From Nitrospirota bacterium (GTDB lineage Bacteria > Nitrospirota > UBA9217): a DNA stretch of 64,000 nt. A program made the translations under genes and the position numbers. The stretch is from positions 43,420 through 107,419 of the forward strand of contig JAOUEV010000001.1 of assembly GCA_029858565.1 (NCBI GenBank), in the 5' to 3' direction. Of this stretch, positions 1 through 8,712 are shown piece by piece (within the stretch, counting starts at the first letter, position 1; each line of letters starts with the position of its first letter). The notes beneath the pieces were generated by a model that was given only the letters and a program-made list of their open reading frames with translations, was not told the origin of the DNA and did no database searches.

Positions 1-455
1 TGGTCCGTGTGGCGGACCGCATCAATCACAACGGCCTCTCCTTCGGATACGATCACGTGGGTGATGCATCCCCGCGCGGAGCGGTAGATCTGGTAGATGG
101 CCGGCCGGTCGCTTACGGTATGAGTCTCGTAAAAGTCGCTCCACGCGTCCATACCGCCCTGCAGGGTGATGGCGTCGTATCCCTTTGCCCGCAGGAGCTC
201 GGCGGTGTATTTGGAGGAATCGCCGTGAGCGCAAATGGTCACGATCTGGCGGTCCTTGGGAAATTTGGCTAGATGGCTGTCCTCCTCGCCCACGAACTCC
301 TCCTGGGGGATGTTCAGGGCCTCGACCTCGGTCCTGCCCTCGATCCTCCATCCCGAGAAATCCTCGCGGTTCCGGAGGTCGAAGATGAATCTGATCTCGC
401 CGGCATCAAGTTTCTTTTTGAACTCCTGTGATGTGACGGTCACTGACTGCTGCAT
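1..455 (-). CDS. Rhodanese / metallo-beta-lactamase fusion protein (3' end outside window)
   Basis: Reading leftward from the ATG at 453-455 (preceded by a GAGAGGAG ribosome site) gives 151 codons open to the window edge. Residues about 8-110 form a rhodanese domain, with active-site Cys75 in the loop CAHGDSS and the terminal GGMDAW motif. From residue 120 the sequence changes to the first strands of a metallo-beta-lactamase fold (GCITHVIVSEGEAVVIDAV). In this family the rhodanese domain handles persulfide sulfur, and the MBL part is often a persulfide dioxygenase or glyoxalase II-like hydrolase. The zinc-binding HxHxDH motif would lie beyond the window, so the exact reaction cannot be stated. 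Rhodanese usually follows the MBL domain in these fusions; the order here is rhodanese first. Confidence 0.85.
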   Translation of the reverse strand, partial: MQQSVTVTSQEFKKKLDAGEIRFIFDLRNREDFSGWRIEGRTEVEALNIPQEEFVGEEDSHLAKFPKDRQIVTICAHGDSSKYTAELLRAKGYDAITLQGGMDAWSDFYETHTVSDRPAIYQIYRSARGCITHVIVSEGEAVVIDAVRHTD

Positions 456-1149
456 ATTGCTGCTCCTCTCTTCTGTATCTGCCTGCTGTGGCTAACAGGA
501 CAACAAATATCCTCAATACAATGTACTTATCATTATGCCGCGCACGGGCGGGAATTTCAAGTGGTTTTGGCTGATACCGGGTGAAATGCGTTCTGACCAC
601 GGGTGGGACAAACAGGATTCTACCAGATAGAACCACCGTCAGTGTCGATAAAGCGAATCGCTCGGGAACTGGTCAAGGCGGATGGGGTCTCCCGCCTTGT
701 TCGATCAGGACAGCGCCTGGCCAACGCCAGGTACCGTGCAGGGGGAGGAGGGGATAGGCAGAGGGGATAGGCATCACTTGACAAAATATGTAACACATGC
801 TACATTTCGAGCAAGAGATACATATAGAGTGCTCCCTGAAACGGCTATTGAACGAAATTCAAGATGTTTTAGCTGATGCGGCGTTGCTGGAAAGGGGAGC
901 TGCGCTATTGCTCCCGCTCGTGTATGCGGCGTTGAGCGGGATCCATCGAGGAAAACCTGATCGAAGTGGCTTTTGCCGAAGCCGCGGATTACGACGGTAT
1001 CCACAAGGCGATCCTGCGCGAGCATCGGGAGGAGCGTGATATCGCCCATTCTGACGATTACGGTCAGGGTGACGATGCGCTCTGTTTGGTGTGATCAAGC
1101 GACGATAGGGCGAGCAACATCGATCGATGCCCGATATCAGGAGCACCGC
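456..1149. other. Intergenic stretch with possible decayed coding fragments
   Basis: No intact gene is seen. Two short protein-like stretches without good start codons lie here. About 650-760 (+) reads IARELVKADGVSRLVRSG. Positions 936-1094 (+) read ENLIEVAFAEAADYDGI and end at TGA 1092-1094, with an in-frame stop immediately upstream at 933-935. Both look like remnants of decayed genes rather than functional ORFs. The second could belong to a small stress-type protein, but this is a weak guess. Confidence 0.3.
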
Positions 1150-2130
1150 ATGCCTAAAAGAAATAATCAGGAATGGCTTCTTGTCTTTTACAGCGTGCCA
1201 GCCCATCCGGTAAGCGCCAGGATGAAAATATGGAGAAAGCTGGCAAAGGCCGGAGCTGTTCAACTCAAGGGAGCGGTCTATCTGCTTCCGGCCAGCGACG
1301 AGCATGAGGAGCTTCTTCAGTGGCTCATCGGCGAGGTGCGGTCCATGGGAGGAGACGGCGCATTTGTCCGGACCGCAGAGATCAGGACCATGGCTGAAGC
1401 GGACATCCGAAGTCTTTTCCTTCAGCAGACCGAGCAGGAAATCTCCAAGCTCGAGAAGGATCTCGTGGTCGTGGAGAGAAAGGTGCAAAGCTTCAGAAAA
1501 GGGACGAAACCAAAAGACGCCGGAAGTGTTGTCACTGCTCTGGGAAAGATCGTCAAGGAGTACGAAGGCATATCCCGCCGTGACTTCTTTTCCTCCCATT
1601 CAGTCGGGGCGCTGAAAAAGCGCCTTCAGGCGGCTGAGTCTGGTCTCAAGAGCGAGGGAGCGGGTTTCCGCGAAGTGACGGCGCCGATAGCGCTCAGGCG
1701 GGTTGAGGACTACCAGCGCCGCATCTGGGCGACCCGGAAGAATCCCTTTGTGGACCGGATGGCATCGGCCTGGCTCATTCAGCGGTTCATCGATGCGAAG
1801 GCAGCGTTCCGGTTCGTTGATGAGAAAGAGGTCCTGCGCCTCGGCCCGGGTATGGTCGCCTTTGATGTCCATGGCGGAGAGTTCACGCATCACGGAGAAC
1901 TCTGCACATTTGAAGTGCTGGTGAAGGCCTTCGGGATCAAGGACAAGGCCGTCAGCAGAATCGCGGAGATCGTGCATGATCTCGATCTGAAGGATGACAA
2001 GTACCAGAGGCCGGAGACGACCGGCGTGGAGGACATCCTCGCAGGCATCCGCAGGACGGCGAAAGATGATGCCGACGGCCTGGAACGGGGCATGGCCGTG
2101 TTCGAGATGCTCTACCGATCCAGGTCGTGA
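1150..2130 (+). CDS. chrB: Chromate resistance protein ChrB
   Basis: A 326-residue protein starting MPKRNNQEWLLVFYSVPA, with the two parts expected for ChrB. The N-terminal region (about 1-165) resembles the PaaX-like/ChrB N domain. The C-terminal ChrB domain (about 180-320) contains TRKNPFVDRMASAWLIQRF, FDVHGGEFTHHGELCTFE and an HDLDLKD segment rich in likely metal ligands. ChrB senses chromate and regulates, or assists, the ChrA efflux pump. The start at 1150 is chosen because homology begins there; the frame stays open upstream to 973. The stop TGA is two bases before the chrA remnant's ATG, so the two formed an operon. The partner transporter is broken here, so a present role in chromate efflux is doubtful. 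Confidence 0.88.
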   Translation: MPKRNNQEWLLVFYSVPAHPVSARMKIWRKLAKAGAVQLKGAVYLLPASDEHEELLQWLIGEVRSMGGDGAFVRTAEIRTMAEADIRSLFLQQTEQEISKLEKDLVVVERKVQSFRKGTKPKDAGSVVTALGKIVKEYEGISRRDFFSSHSVGALKKRLQAAESGLKSEGAGFREVTAPIALRRVEDYQRRIWATRKNPFVDRMASAWLIQRFIDAKAAFRFVDEKEVLRLGPGMVAFDVHGGEFTHHGELCTFEVLVKAFGIKDKAVSRIAEIVHDLDLKDDKYQRPETTGVEDILAGIRRTAKDDADGLERGMAVFEMLYRSRS

Positions 2131-2131
2131 C

Positions 2132-2365
2132 ATGGCCGACAGAAAGAGAATATCCATGCCAGGTGAACAGATCTCCTTTCGGGACGCTTTGAAGTACTGG
2201 TTCAAGCCCGGTCTCATCGGTTATCCCCGACTCCGGCGGCTACGAATGGTACGCGCTTGTCGCTTCTCTCGCAGTATTCGCCGGGATGGCGCGATTCAAG
2301 TGGGGCATGTACCGGTCATTTTCGGATCAGCGTTTGCCGGATTCCTGTGGAAGATGATCGTTTGA
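2132..2365 (+). pseudogene. chrA: chrA chromate transporter remnant with internal deletion
   Basis: The first ~27 codons (MADRKRISMPGEQISFRDAL...FKPG) match the N-terminus of ChrA. The sequence then jumps directly to the C-terminal membrane segment. In the third frame GGYEWYALVASLAVFAGMAR and FKWGMY are readable; the frame then returns with VPVIFGSAFAGFLWKMIV and stops at 2363-2365. ChrA is normally about 400 residues with 10 or more membrane segments, so nearly all of the protein is missing, with frameshifts around the join. It directly follows chrB. The continuous 78-codon frame is accidental and is unlikely to encode a transporter. Confidence 0.75.
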
Positions 2366-2398
2366 ACATGCAATTGCAGGAACGAAGGAGGATTGAAT

Positions 2399-2683
2399 AT
2401 GCCGCCCGTACCAGGACATGTAAAATCGAGTTTGGAAAGAACAGGGAAGGAATATAAGGAGGTTCATGAGTGGCTGGATATGGACCCCGAGAACAAGGCC
2501 GCCCGACATGACATCACAAAGATACACGAATACGGCACGATGATCGAGCAGAAGTACGGCGTCGAAGCGCGGCAGGAATATATCAGGCATCTTCACGACG
2601 ATATGAAGGCCAAGTTCAGCCATCTGCAGCATGATTTTGAGAAACAGATAGCCGATACGCTCGATTATTTCGGGGTGAAGTAA
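2399..2683 (+). CDS. Small hypothetical protein (helical, charged)
   Basis: A 94-residue ORF starting at ATG 2399, eight bases after a strong GAAGGAGG site; a TTG two codons upstream is less likely. The sequence is rich in charged residues and His, with VHEWLDMDPENKAARHDITK, a central EQKYGVEARQEYIRHLHDD and a C-terminal FEKQIADTLDYFG. It looks cytosolic and alpha-helical, with no signal peptide or membrane segment. No family is recognised with certainty. It sits 19 bases before an HD-domain gene and is probably co-transcribed with it. Confidence 0.7.
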   Translation: MPPVPGHVKSSLERTGKEYKEVHEWLDMDPENKAARHDITKIHEYGTMIEQKYGVEARQEYIRHLHDDMKAKFSHLQHDFEKQIADTLDYFGVK

Positions 2684-2702
2684 CCGGAGGGAGGGCGAGG
2701 CA

Positions 2703-3257
2703 ATGGGTTACGCGATAGAGAAGATAGATATCGATGTACTGCGGACAGCAGGGATGTCCGAGGAAGACATTACGCATAGTGTTCAGGTGGCTGAAAAGGC
2801 CCTCGAAATTGCCGGGCGCATCCACAACAACGAGATCGACCAGGAACTGGTGGGGAAGGGCGCGCTCTTTCATGACCTCGGCAAGGCAAAGACGCATGAG
2901 ATGGAGCACGGCAAGATCGGGGCGGAGCTTGGCTGCAGGTTGGGGCTGTCCCGGGAAATATGCGACATCATGGAAAAGCACATCCGGGGCGGATTAACAG
3001 AGTCTGAGGCCAGGGAGCTGGGTTTACCCGTCAAGGACTACACCCTGAGCCGGCTGGAAGAGCGGATCGTGATCTATGCTGACCGGCTGGTTGACATCAT
3101 CTATGACGGGATAGCAGCGGTCAAGGCAGAGCGGGATGCCGAAGACCGATTTGAAGAGATACTCCGGGCTTATCCGAAATACGGCAAGAACGAGGTCACG
3201 CTCACGCGGTATCTTGGTTATCACCGCGAGATCCAGGGATTGATGAAGCAAACCTAA
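2703..3257 (+). CDS. HD-domain phosphohydrolase
   Basis: A 184-residue protein with an HDIG-type HD domain. His ligands are at HSVQVAEKALEIA, the signature HD pair is in ALFHDLGKAKTHEMEHG, and further conserved positions occur at MEKHIRGG and IYADRLVD. HD proteins of this size hydrolyse nucleotide or cyclic nucleotide phosphates using bound metal. The substrate cannot be read from sequence. ATG 2703 is preceded by GGAGGGAGG at 2685-2693. It probably shares a transcript with the small gene before it. Confidence 0.85.
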   Translation: MGYAIEKIDIDVLRTAGMSEEDITHSVQVAEKALEIAGRIHNNEIDQELVGKGALFHDLGKAKTHEMEHGKIGAELGCRLGLSREICDIMEKHIRGGLTESEARELGLPVKDYTLSRLEERIVIYADRLVDIIYDGIAAVKAERDAEDRFEEILRAYPKYGKNEVTLTRYLGYHREIQGLMKQT

Positions 3258-3263
3258 AGGAGC

Positions 3264-3386
3264 GTGCCACATGAAAAGGACGATCACGCGATCAATGCCG
3301 CCGAGTGGATCGTGTACGATGCGCTCTATGCCTACTGTCAGGAGATGGTCGCGAAAGGGAAGTCCCATGGCGCATTCGCGGCGTGA
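3264..3386 (+). CDS. Short ORF, probably frameshifted remnant or overlapping small gene
   Basis: A 40-codon frame from GTG 3264 to TGA 3384-3386 reads EKDDHAINAAEWIVYDALYA and then YCQEMVAKGKSHGAFAA, a protein-like composition. The ribosome site AAAGGAG (3256-3262) is spaced correctly for ATG 3271, which is in a different frame. A single missing A at 3274-3277 would join that ATG to this frame as MKKDDHAINAAEW. It overlaps the MFS gene start by 20 bases. It could be a real small gene with a sequencing error, or a recently frameshifted one. Confidence 0.35.
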   Translation: MPHEKDDHAINAAEWIVYDALYAYCQEMVAKGKSHGAFAA

Positions 3387-4572
3387 TGTGTTGTTCCTTT
3401 TTGCCGCGCGGAGCACGCGGCTCTTTGCCTATGGCGCGATCTCGGTCGTACTCGCCCTCTATCTCCATGCCGCAGGCCTCTCGGGCGCCGAGATAGGCCT
3501 TCTTTTCACGCTGACCCTTGCAGGCGACGCCGGCATCTCGCTGTGGATCACGACCGCTGCGGACCGGATCGGGAGGAGGAAGATGCTGCTCCTCGGCGCG
3601 GGGCTCATGATCGCCGCCGGCATCGCGTTCAGTCTGACCAACAACATCGTTGTGCTGATGATCGCGGGCATCATCGGCGTCATAAGCCCGAGCGGGAACG
3701 AGATCGGCCCGTTCCTTTCCCTGGAACAGGCGGCCCTTTCACAGCTTCTTCCCGCCGAGAACCGCACCAGGGCCTTCGGATGGTACAACCTCGCCGGCTC
3801 GCTGGCGACGGCCTGCGGCGCGCTGACAGGGGGAGGCCTGTCCAGCGGTCTGCAGCATGCGGGCCTTTCCGAACTGGCGTCCTATCGTGCCGTGCTTCAG
3901 CTCTATGCGCTGTGCGGATTCGGCCTTGTCGCCCTGTTCCTCATGCTCTCGCCGGAAGTGGAGACCGAGGTCGCGCCGGCGCAGCAGCGTCTGTTCGGCC
4001 TCCACAGGTCAAAAGGGGTAGTTCTGCGTCTTTCCGCCCTGTTCAGCCTTGATGCGTTTGCCGGCGGATTCGTGATCCAAAGCATGGTCGCCTACTGGTT
4101 CCACGTCAAGTTCGGGCTCGACGCGGGCCTTCTGGGAGGGATCTTCTTCGGAGCCAATGTCCTTGCAGGGGTGTCGGCGCTCCTTGCAGCACGGATCGCG
4201 GCGCGGATCGGCCTGATCAACACCATGGTCTTCACCCACATACCGTCGAATGTGCTCTTGTGTCTCGTCCCGTTCATGCCCGGCCCGGGATGGGCTGTGG
4301 CGGTGCTGATGCTTCGCTTCAGCATCTCACAGATGGACGTGCCCACGCGCCAGTCCTACACCATGGCCGTGGTAGCCCCGGACGAGCGGTCTGCCGCTTC
4401 GGGGATAACGACCATAGCCCGTTCGCTGGGTGCGGCGGTCTCGCCTTCCCTGGCGGGGGTCCTGCTTGCCAGCCCGGCGCTCCTGGCCGCGCCCTTTCTG
4501 GTCGCGGGGGGCCTCAAGATCGTCTATGACCTGCTGTTGTACAAGAGTTTCCGGGATGCAGATATTCGGTGA
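3367..4572 (+). CDS. MFS transporter
   Basis: A 401-residue integral membrane protein with about 12 hydrophobic segments. The loop-2/3 signature of the major facilitator superfamily is readable as TTAADRIGRRKMLLLGAGL. A central cytoplasmic loop (about residues 195-220) separates the two six-helix halves. The frame is open upstream to 3271, but homology and hydrophobicity begin at MAHSRRDVLFLFAARSTRLF, so ATG 3367 is preferred. It overlaps a short upstream ORF. The substrate is unknown; drug or metabolite export is typical of this subfamily. Confidence 0.85.
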   Translation: MAHSRRDVLFLFAARSTRLFAYGAISVVLALYLHAAGLSGAEIGLLFTLTLAGDAGISLWITTAADRIGRRKMLLLGAGLMIAAGIAFSLTNNIVVLMIAGIIGVISPSGNEIGPFLSLEQAALSQLLPAENRTRAFGWYNLAGSLATACGALTGGGLSSGLQHAGLSELASYRAVLQLYALCGFGLVALFLMLSPEVETEVAPAQQRLFGLHRSKGVVLRLSALFSLDAFAGGFVIQSMVAYWFHVKFGLDAGLLGGIFFGANVLAGVSALLAARIAARIGLINTMVFTHIPSNVLLCLVPFMPGPGWAVAVLMLRFSISQMDVPTRQSYTMAVVAPDERSAASGITTIARSLGAAVSPSLAGVLLASPALLAAPFLVAGGLKIVYDLLLYKSFRDADIR

Positions 4573-4590
4573 GCCTGCTGATGATTCGGT

Positions 4591-5121
4591 TCAGCGTGCG
4601 GCAAGGATGCCGTCAATGTCCGCGGCGATCTCTTTCCCGATGCCGGGCCGGAATCCGGGGTAGGTGGTCCTGATGAGGTGGCTGCGGTCAATAATGACGG
4701 TCGCGGGAATGCGTGTGATACCATAGGCCTTGTACGCGCTGCCGTCGTCAATGAGCAGCCGATAGGTCATGCCGTGCTTGCCGGCGAATGCCTTTACCCG
4801 TGCCGTTGCATCGCTTTCCTTGTTCACGCTGATACCGATGACGACGACGCCTTTGTCTTGATACGCGCGATGGAGCGCTTCAAGCTCCGTCATTGCGTCC
4901 TTGCAGGGGCCGCACCAGGTTGCCCAGAAATCGAGCACGATCGCCTTGCCGGAGAAGTCTGTGAGCGCTACGGGGCTGCTCTCGGTGTCCCTGAGGGAGA
5001 ATGCCGGTGCCGGATTGCCGGGGATCGCCGGCTGCTGCGACCCTGTCTGGGTGCAGCCGAGCAGGAGGATCAGTGCGGAAAGGAAAATGGTTCTTCCGGT
5101 TGATCTGTATCGAAGGTTCAT
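4591..5121 (-). CDS. TlpA-like thiol-disulfide oxidoreductase (lipoprotein)
   Basis: A 176-residue thioredoxin-fold protein of the TlpA/ResA/redoxin group. The N-terminal hydrophobic segment ends in the lipobox LLLGC, predicting a lipid-anchored periplasmic protein. The active site WATWCGPC, the strand GISVNKES and the cis-Pro loop RIPATVIID are all present. Such proteins reduce disulfides in the envelope, for example during cytochrome c maturation. The start at 5121 places the signal peptide correctly; the frame extends to 5184 but upstream residues are not signal-like. It is convergent with the MFS gene, with 18 bases between stops. Confidence 0.88.
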   Translation of the reverse strand: MNLRYRSTGRTIFLSALILLLGCTQTGSQQPAIPGNPAPAFSLRDTESSPVALTDFSGKAIVLDFWATWCGPCKDAMTELEALHRAYQDKGVVVIGISVNKESDATARVKAFAGKHGMTYRLLIDDGSAYKAYGITRIPATVIIDRSHLIRTTYPGFRPGIGKEIAADIDGILAAR

Positions 5122-5213
5122 GGTTAACCATATACCACGGGGAAAAAAAGACAAGCACATCGACTGCCGCGAATTCAATTGCATTTCCTTGCATCACTCG
5201 GTAGAATTCCCCA

Positions 5214-6665
5214 ATGCTTTTTCAATGGACATACGGCTTCCTCCTCTCCGCTATCCTGCTCCTGACTGGATGCGGTGCCGGCTATCGTATCGGCGCTGCT
5301 GATCCGGGGGACAGCACGCTCGCGGCCAACGGGGATCCCGCTGCACTGGAGACCGGCGGTCCGGCCGATCCTGCGGCCATGCAGAACGGGAACAATGGCG
5401 CTGATGCTCCGGCTATCGACGCGGTAACAGCCGCGGACGGCGTTGTGGAGAGCGATGATGATGGCACGGCCGAGGAAGGTCCGCTCGATACTGCGCTGGA
5501 ACTGGTCGAATCTGCCCGCGAACTCTGGGCCGGCGGCGACCGCGATCGCGCCATGGAAGCCCTTGACCAGGCCTATTCAGGGCTGTTGAACGCGCCGGTA
5601 GACGGTAACGACAAGGAGCTTCAGCAGCAGAAGGACGACCTCCGGTTCATGATCTCAAAGCGCCTGACGGAGATCTACTCCACGCGCTATACCACGGCGA
5701 ACGGTACGCACAAGGCGATACCGATCGTGGTGAACGAGCATGTGGAACGGGAGATCCGGTTGTTCCAGACGCTGGAAAGGGATTTCTTCCTGGAATCCTA
5801 CCAGCGGTCAGGCAGATACCGCGACATGATCCTCAAGATGCTCCGTGAGGCAGGAGTGCCCGAGGACATCGCCTGGCTGCCGCTCATTGAGAGCGGCTTC
5901 AAGGTGCGGGCGCTCTCGCGGGCGCGGGCGCTGGGACTCTGGCAGTTCATCCCGTCCACAGGATACAAGTTCGGCCTGAAGCGTACGGATTGGGTCGATG
6001 AACGCCTGGACCCGGAAAAGGCGACTGCGGCGGCCATTGCCTATTTGAAGGAACTGCACCAGATGTTCGGTGACTGGGCCACGGTGCTTGCCGCATACAA
6101 CTGCGGTGAGGGCGCGGTACTCCGGGCCATCCGCACGCAGAAGGTAAACTACCTGGATAATTTCTGGGATCTCTACGAGCGTCTGCCGCGCGAGACCGCG
6201 CGGTATTACCCGCGGTTCCTGGCGACCATTGCGATCATCAAGGAACCGGAGAAATACGGATTCACACTCGGCGAGCTTGAACGTCCCGTCCCATTTGAGG
6301 TCGTTCCCATTTCCAAGCCGGTAAACCTGCAAAAACTGGCGGAGAAGATCGACTGTTCCGTCGAGGACCTGTCAGCGCTCAATCCCGAGCTGCGCTATCT
6401 GGCGACGCCGGGCGCTTCCTACGATCTCAAGGTCCCGGTCGGGAAGGCAGCGCTCACCATCGCATCGGTAGACGCCCTTCCCAAGTACTCGCCGCCCAAG
6501 CCCGCCTATGTTGTTCATCGGGTAAGGCGGGGAGAGACGCTCTCGACAATTGCCCACCGCTATCGCACCAGTGTCCAGCGCATTATGGACGCGAACAACC
6601 TCCGTTCGGGCCGCATGATCCGCGCGGGCAGGAAGCTCAAGATCCCCCTTACGCACGCGTCATAA
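5214..6665 (+). CDS. Membrane-bound lytic murein transglycosylase, MltD-like, with LysM
   Basis: A 483-residue lipoprotein (lipobox LLLTGC) followed by a ~100-residue low-complexity Ala/Asp/Gly linker. The SLT domain lies at about residues 205-330: catalytic Glu in WLPLIESGF, then ARALGLWQFIPSTG and AAYNCGEGAV. The C-terminal ~45 residues form a LysM peptidoglycan-binding repeat (YVVHRVRRGETLSTIAHRY). A degenerate LysM-like stretch precedes it (LQKLAEKIDCSVEDLSALN). The enzyme cleaves peptidoglycan glycan strands to 1,6-anhydro products at the outer membrane. It is transcribed divergently from the TlpA-like gene. Confidence 0.92.
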   Translation: MLFQWTYGFLLSAILLLTGCGAGYRIGAADPGDSTLAANGDPAALETGGPADPAAMQNGNNGADAPAIDAVTAADGVVESDDDGTAEEGPLDTALELVESARELWAGGDRDRAMEALDQAYSGLLNAPVDGNDKELQQQKDDLRFMISKRLTEIYSTRYTTANGTHKAIPIVVNEHVEREIRLFQTLERDFFLESYQRSGRYRDMILKMLREAGVPEDIAWLPLIESGFKVRALSRARALGLWQFIPSTGYKFGLKRTDWVDERLDPEKATAAAIAYLKELHQMFGDWATVLAAYNCGEGAVLRAIRTQKVNYLDNFWDLYERLPRETARYYPRFLATIAIIKEPEKYGFTLGELERPVPFEVVPISKPVNLQKLAEKIDCSVEDLSALNPELRYLATPGASYDLKVPVGKAALTIASVDALPKYSPPKPAYVVHRVRRGETLSTIAHRYRTSVQRIMDANNLRSGRMIRAGRKLKIPLTHAS

Positions 6666-6792
6666 TAATCTCCAGGACATTCAACGCGGTTTTGCGCAGA
6701 ACTTACGATGATTTCCTGTGAAAGCGCTTACAGCATTCACCAGGACAGGATCATCATCTTGTGTCGGTGTTGAGGATCCCTTTTTTTGCAGA

Positions 6793-7971
6793 TCACGCAT
6801 ATTCTCCTGCGGCATGGGCTGAGGCCCAGGCCCAGTGCAGGTTATATCCTCCCAGCTCTCCTGTCACATCCATCACCTCTCCGATAAAGTAAAGCCCCGG
6901 CACTTTTTTTGCTTCCATGGTCTTTGATGACAGCTCATCGGTATGCACGCCGCCTGCGGTAACTTCCGCGATCCTGTATCCCTCGGTTCCCGCCGGTATG
7001 ATCTTCCAGTTATGGAGACGGTCGGCAAGTTCCCGCAGATCCTTGTTCGAGCATTCGGTGATCGGCCATGCCGCGAACGATGGGTCGAGCCAGGTCTGGA
7101 CGAACCGTTTTGGAAGCAATTGACCAAGAAAATTTCCTACAGCCATGCGGCTTTGGCGCTTATCCTGAAAGCGCTCGTAAATATCCCGGTCCGGAAGAAG
7201 GTTGATGTTCACCGGTGCGTTCGGTTCCCAGTAGAGCGATGCCTGGAGCACTGCAGGACCGCTCAGCCCCTTGTGCGTGAACAGTATATTGCCCCGATAG
7301 GTCTTGCCCCCGCAGGCAACGGAAGCGTCCAGGGAAATACCCGCGCATTCTCTGAACCGTTTTTGCGCCGGGCCGGGGAAAAGCAGTGGCACGAGCGCGG
7401 GCCGGGGAGGAACCAGCTCAAGGCCGAATTGCCGGGCGATCTCATGGCCAAATGAGCTTGCACCGAGGTTTTCATAGGACAGACCTCCGGTGGCGATGAC
7501 AAGCGACCGTGATTGAAACGCGCCCTTTCCGGTTGTGACCGTGAAACCCCCTTCTTGAACAATACGATGAACAGGACAGTCGAGATTGATCACAACGCCT
7601 GCGGAAGTGCATTCCCGTTCAAGCATGGCGATAATATCCTTTGCACTATCCCGGCAGAACATCTGACCCGCCTCTTTTTCATAGTAGGCGATATGGTGCA
7701 GGGCAACGAGTGACAGCATGTCCCGGGGCGTGAACCGGGCAAGGGCTGATTTGCAGAAATTGGGATTTCTGGATCGATAATGCTCTGCCGCAGCGTTCAG
7801 GTTCGTAAAGTTGCATCGACCCCCTCCTGAGATCCGCACCTTGGACCCTGTGCGGCTGGCATGATCCAGCACCAGCACGGACCGGCCCCGTCCGGCGCAA
7901 AGAGCGGCACAGAACATCCCGGCTGCGCCGGCGCCGATGATGATAACGTCGCTTTTCTCATCTGCCTTCAT
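6793..7971 (-). CDS. HI0933-family FAD/NAD(P)-dependent oxidoreductase
   Basis: A 392-residue flavoprotein of the HI0933/BaiN group. The dinucleotide-binding GAGAAGMFCA is near the N-terminus, followed by VRISGGGRCNFTN and GGLSYENLGASSFGHEIA. The C-terminal GEVMDVTGELGGYNLHWAW is typical of the family. ATG 7971 follows a strong AGGAGG site; the frame continues upstream to 8604 but overlaps the divergent hemerythrin gene, so the longer reading is discounted. The physiological substrate of most members is unknown, and BaiN itself was described in bile-acid metabolism, so the role here is open. Confidence 0.88.
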   Translation of the reverse strand: MKADEKSDVIIIGAGAAGMFCAALCAGRGRSVLVLDHASRTGSKVRISGGGRCNFTNLNAAAEHYRSRNPNFCKSALARFTPRDMLSLVALHHIAYYEKEAGQMFCRDSAKDIIAMLERECTSAGVVINLDCPVHRIVQEGGFTVTTGKGAFQSRSLVIATGGLSYENLGASSFGHEIARQFGLELVPPRPALVPLLFPGPAQKRFRECAGISLDASVACGGKTYRGNILFTHKGLSGPAVLQASLYWEPNAPVNINLLPDRDIYERFQDKRQSRMAVGNFLGQLLPKRFVQTWLDPSFAAWPITECSNKDLRELADRLHNWKIIPAGTEGYRIAEVTAGGVHTDELSSKTMEAKKVPGLYFIGEVMDVTGELGGYNLHWAWASAHAAGEYA

Positions 7972-8133
7972 GCCGCTCCTCCTGGGTCTGGTCAACCTAC
8001 CGCTAACGAGCAGTATCATAGCCCTTTCGGCAACCCTTGACAAGGCACCCGTTGACAGAAGTTGACCGGAGACTGTCAGGTTACGCAGAAATATGGTATT
8101 ATAGAATCCATACATCATATCCAGGAGGACGTT

Positions 8134-8535
8134 ATGGCTTTTGAATGGACCACGGATCTTGCCACGGGTAATTCGGATATCGACAGACAGCACCAGGAGA
8201 TGTTCAAACGTATCAACAATCTGCTCGATGCCTGCACCCAGCAGAAGGGGAAGGAAGAGATCGGGAAATTCTTGGGTTTTCTCGAGGATTATGTGGTAGA
8301 GCATTTTAATGCCGAGGAAAAAGTCATGACCGAACGTCACTATCCCGGTCTTGCCGCTCACAAGCAGGAGCATGAGCATTTCAAGCAGAGGATCGCCACG
8401 ATCAAGAAGGAGTTCGTGGAATTCGGTGCGACCATCCATGTGGTCTTGCTGGCGATCCGGACCGCAGGCGACTGGCTGATCTCGCATATTCGAAAGACTG
8501 ATAAGGCAATGGGCGCTTTTCTCAAGGGCGCATAA
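8134..8535 (+). CDS. Bacteriohemerythrin
   Basis: A 133-residue single-domain hemerythrin with the full set of di-iron ligands: DIDRQHQEM, FLEDYVVEHFNAEEKVM, AAHKQEHEHF and the final WLISHIRKTDKAM. Hemerythrins bind O2 at a di-iron centre and serve in oxygen sensing, storage or delivery in microaerophiles and anaerobes. ATG 8134 is five bases after AGGAGG (8123-8128); the frame extends upstream to 8062 but without a ribosome site. A stem-loop terminator follows. Confidence 0.93.
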   Translation: MAFEWTTDLATGNSDIDRQHQEMFKRINNLLDACTQQKGKEEIGKFLGFLEDYVVEHFNAEEKVMTERHYPGLAAHKQEHEHFKQRIATIKKEFVEFGATIHVVLLAIRTAGDWLISHIRKTDKAMGAFLKGA

Positions 8536-8566
8536 GCAGGTCCCTGCAGTGTTCCAGAACGTATAC

Positions 8567-8602
8567 CAAGCCGCTGAACAGGTTCTGTTCCGCGGCTTTT
8601 TC
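8567..8602 (+). terminator. Rho-independent terminator after hemerythrin
   Basis: Arms AAGCCGC (8568-8574) and GCGGCTT (8592-8598) enclose a 17-base loop and run into TTTT, 30 bases after the hemerythrin stop codon. Confidence 0.75.
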
Positions 8603-8712
8603 ATTCAGCCCGAAATTCTCCATCATCTCGTTGCTTCGATCGGCCTTTTATGCTACCGTAGCCGCGTGACCCCTGCTGAACCTGCGTTGGCAAGCGATGA
8701 GGAGGTTGAATC

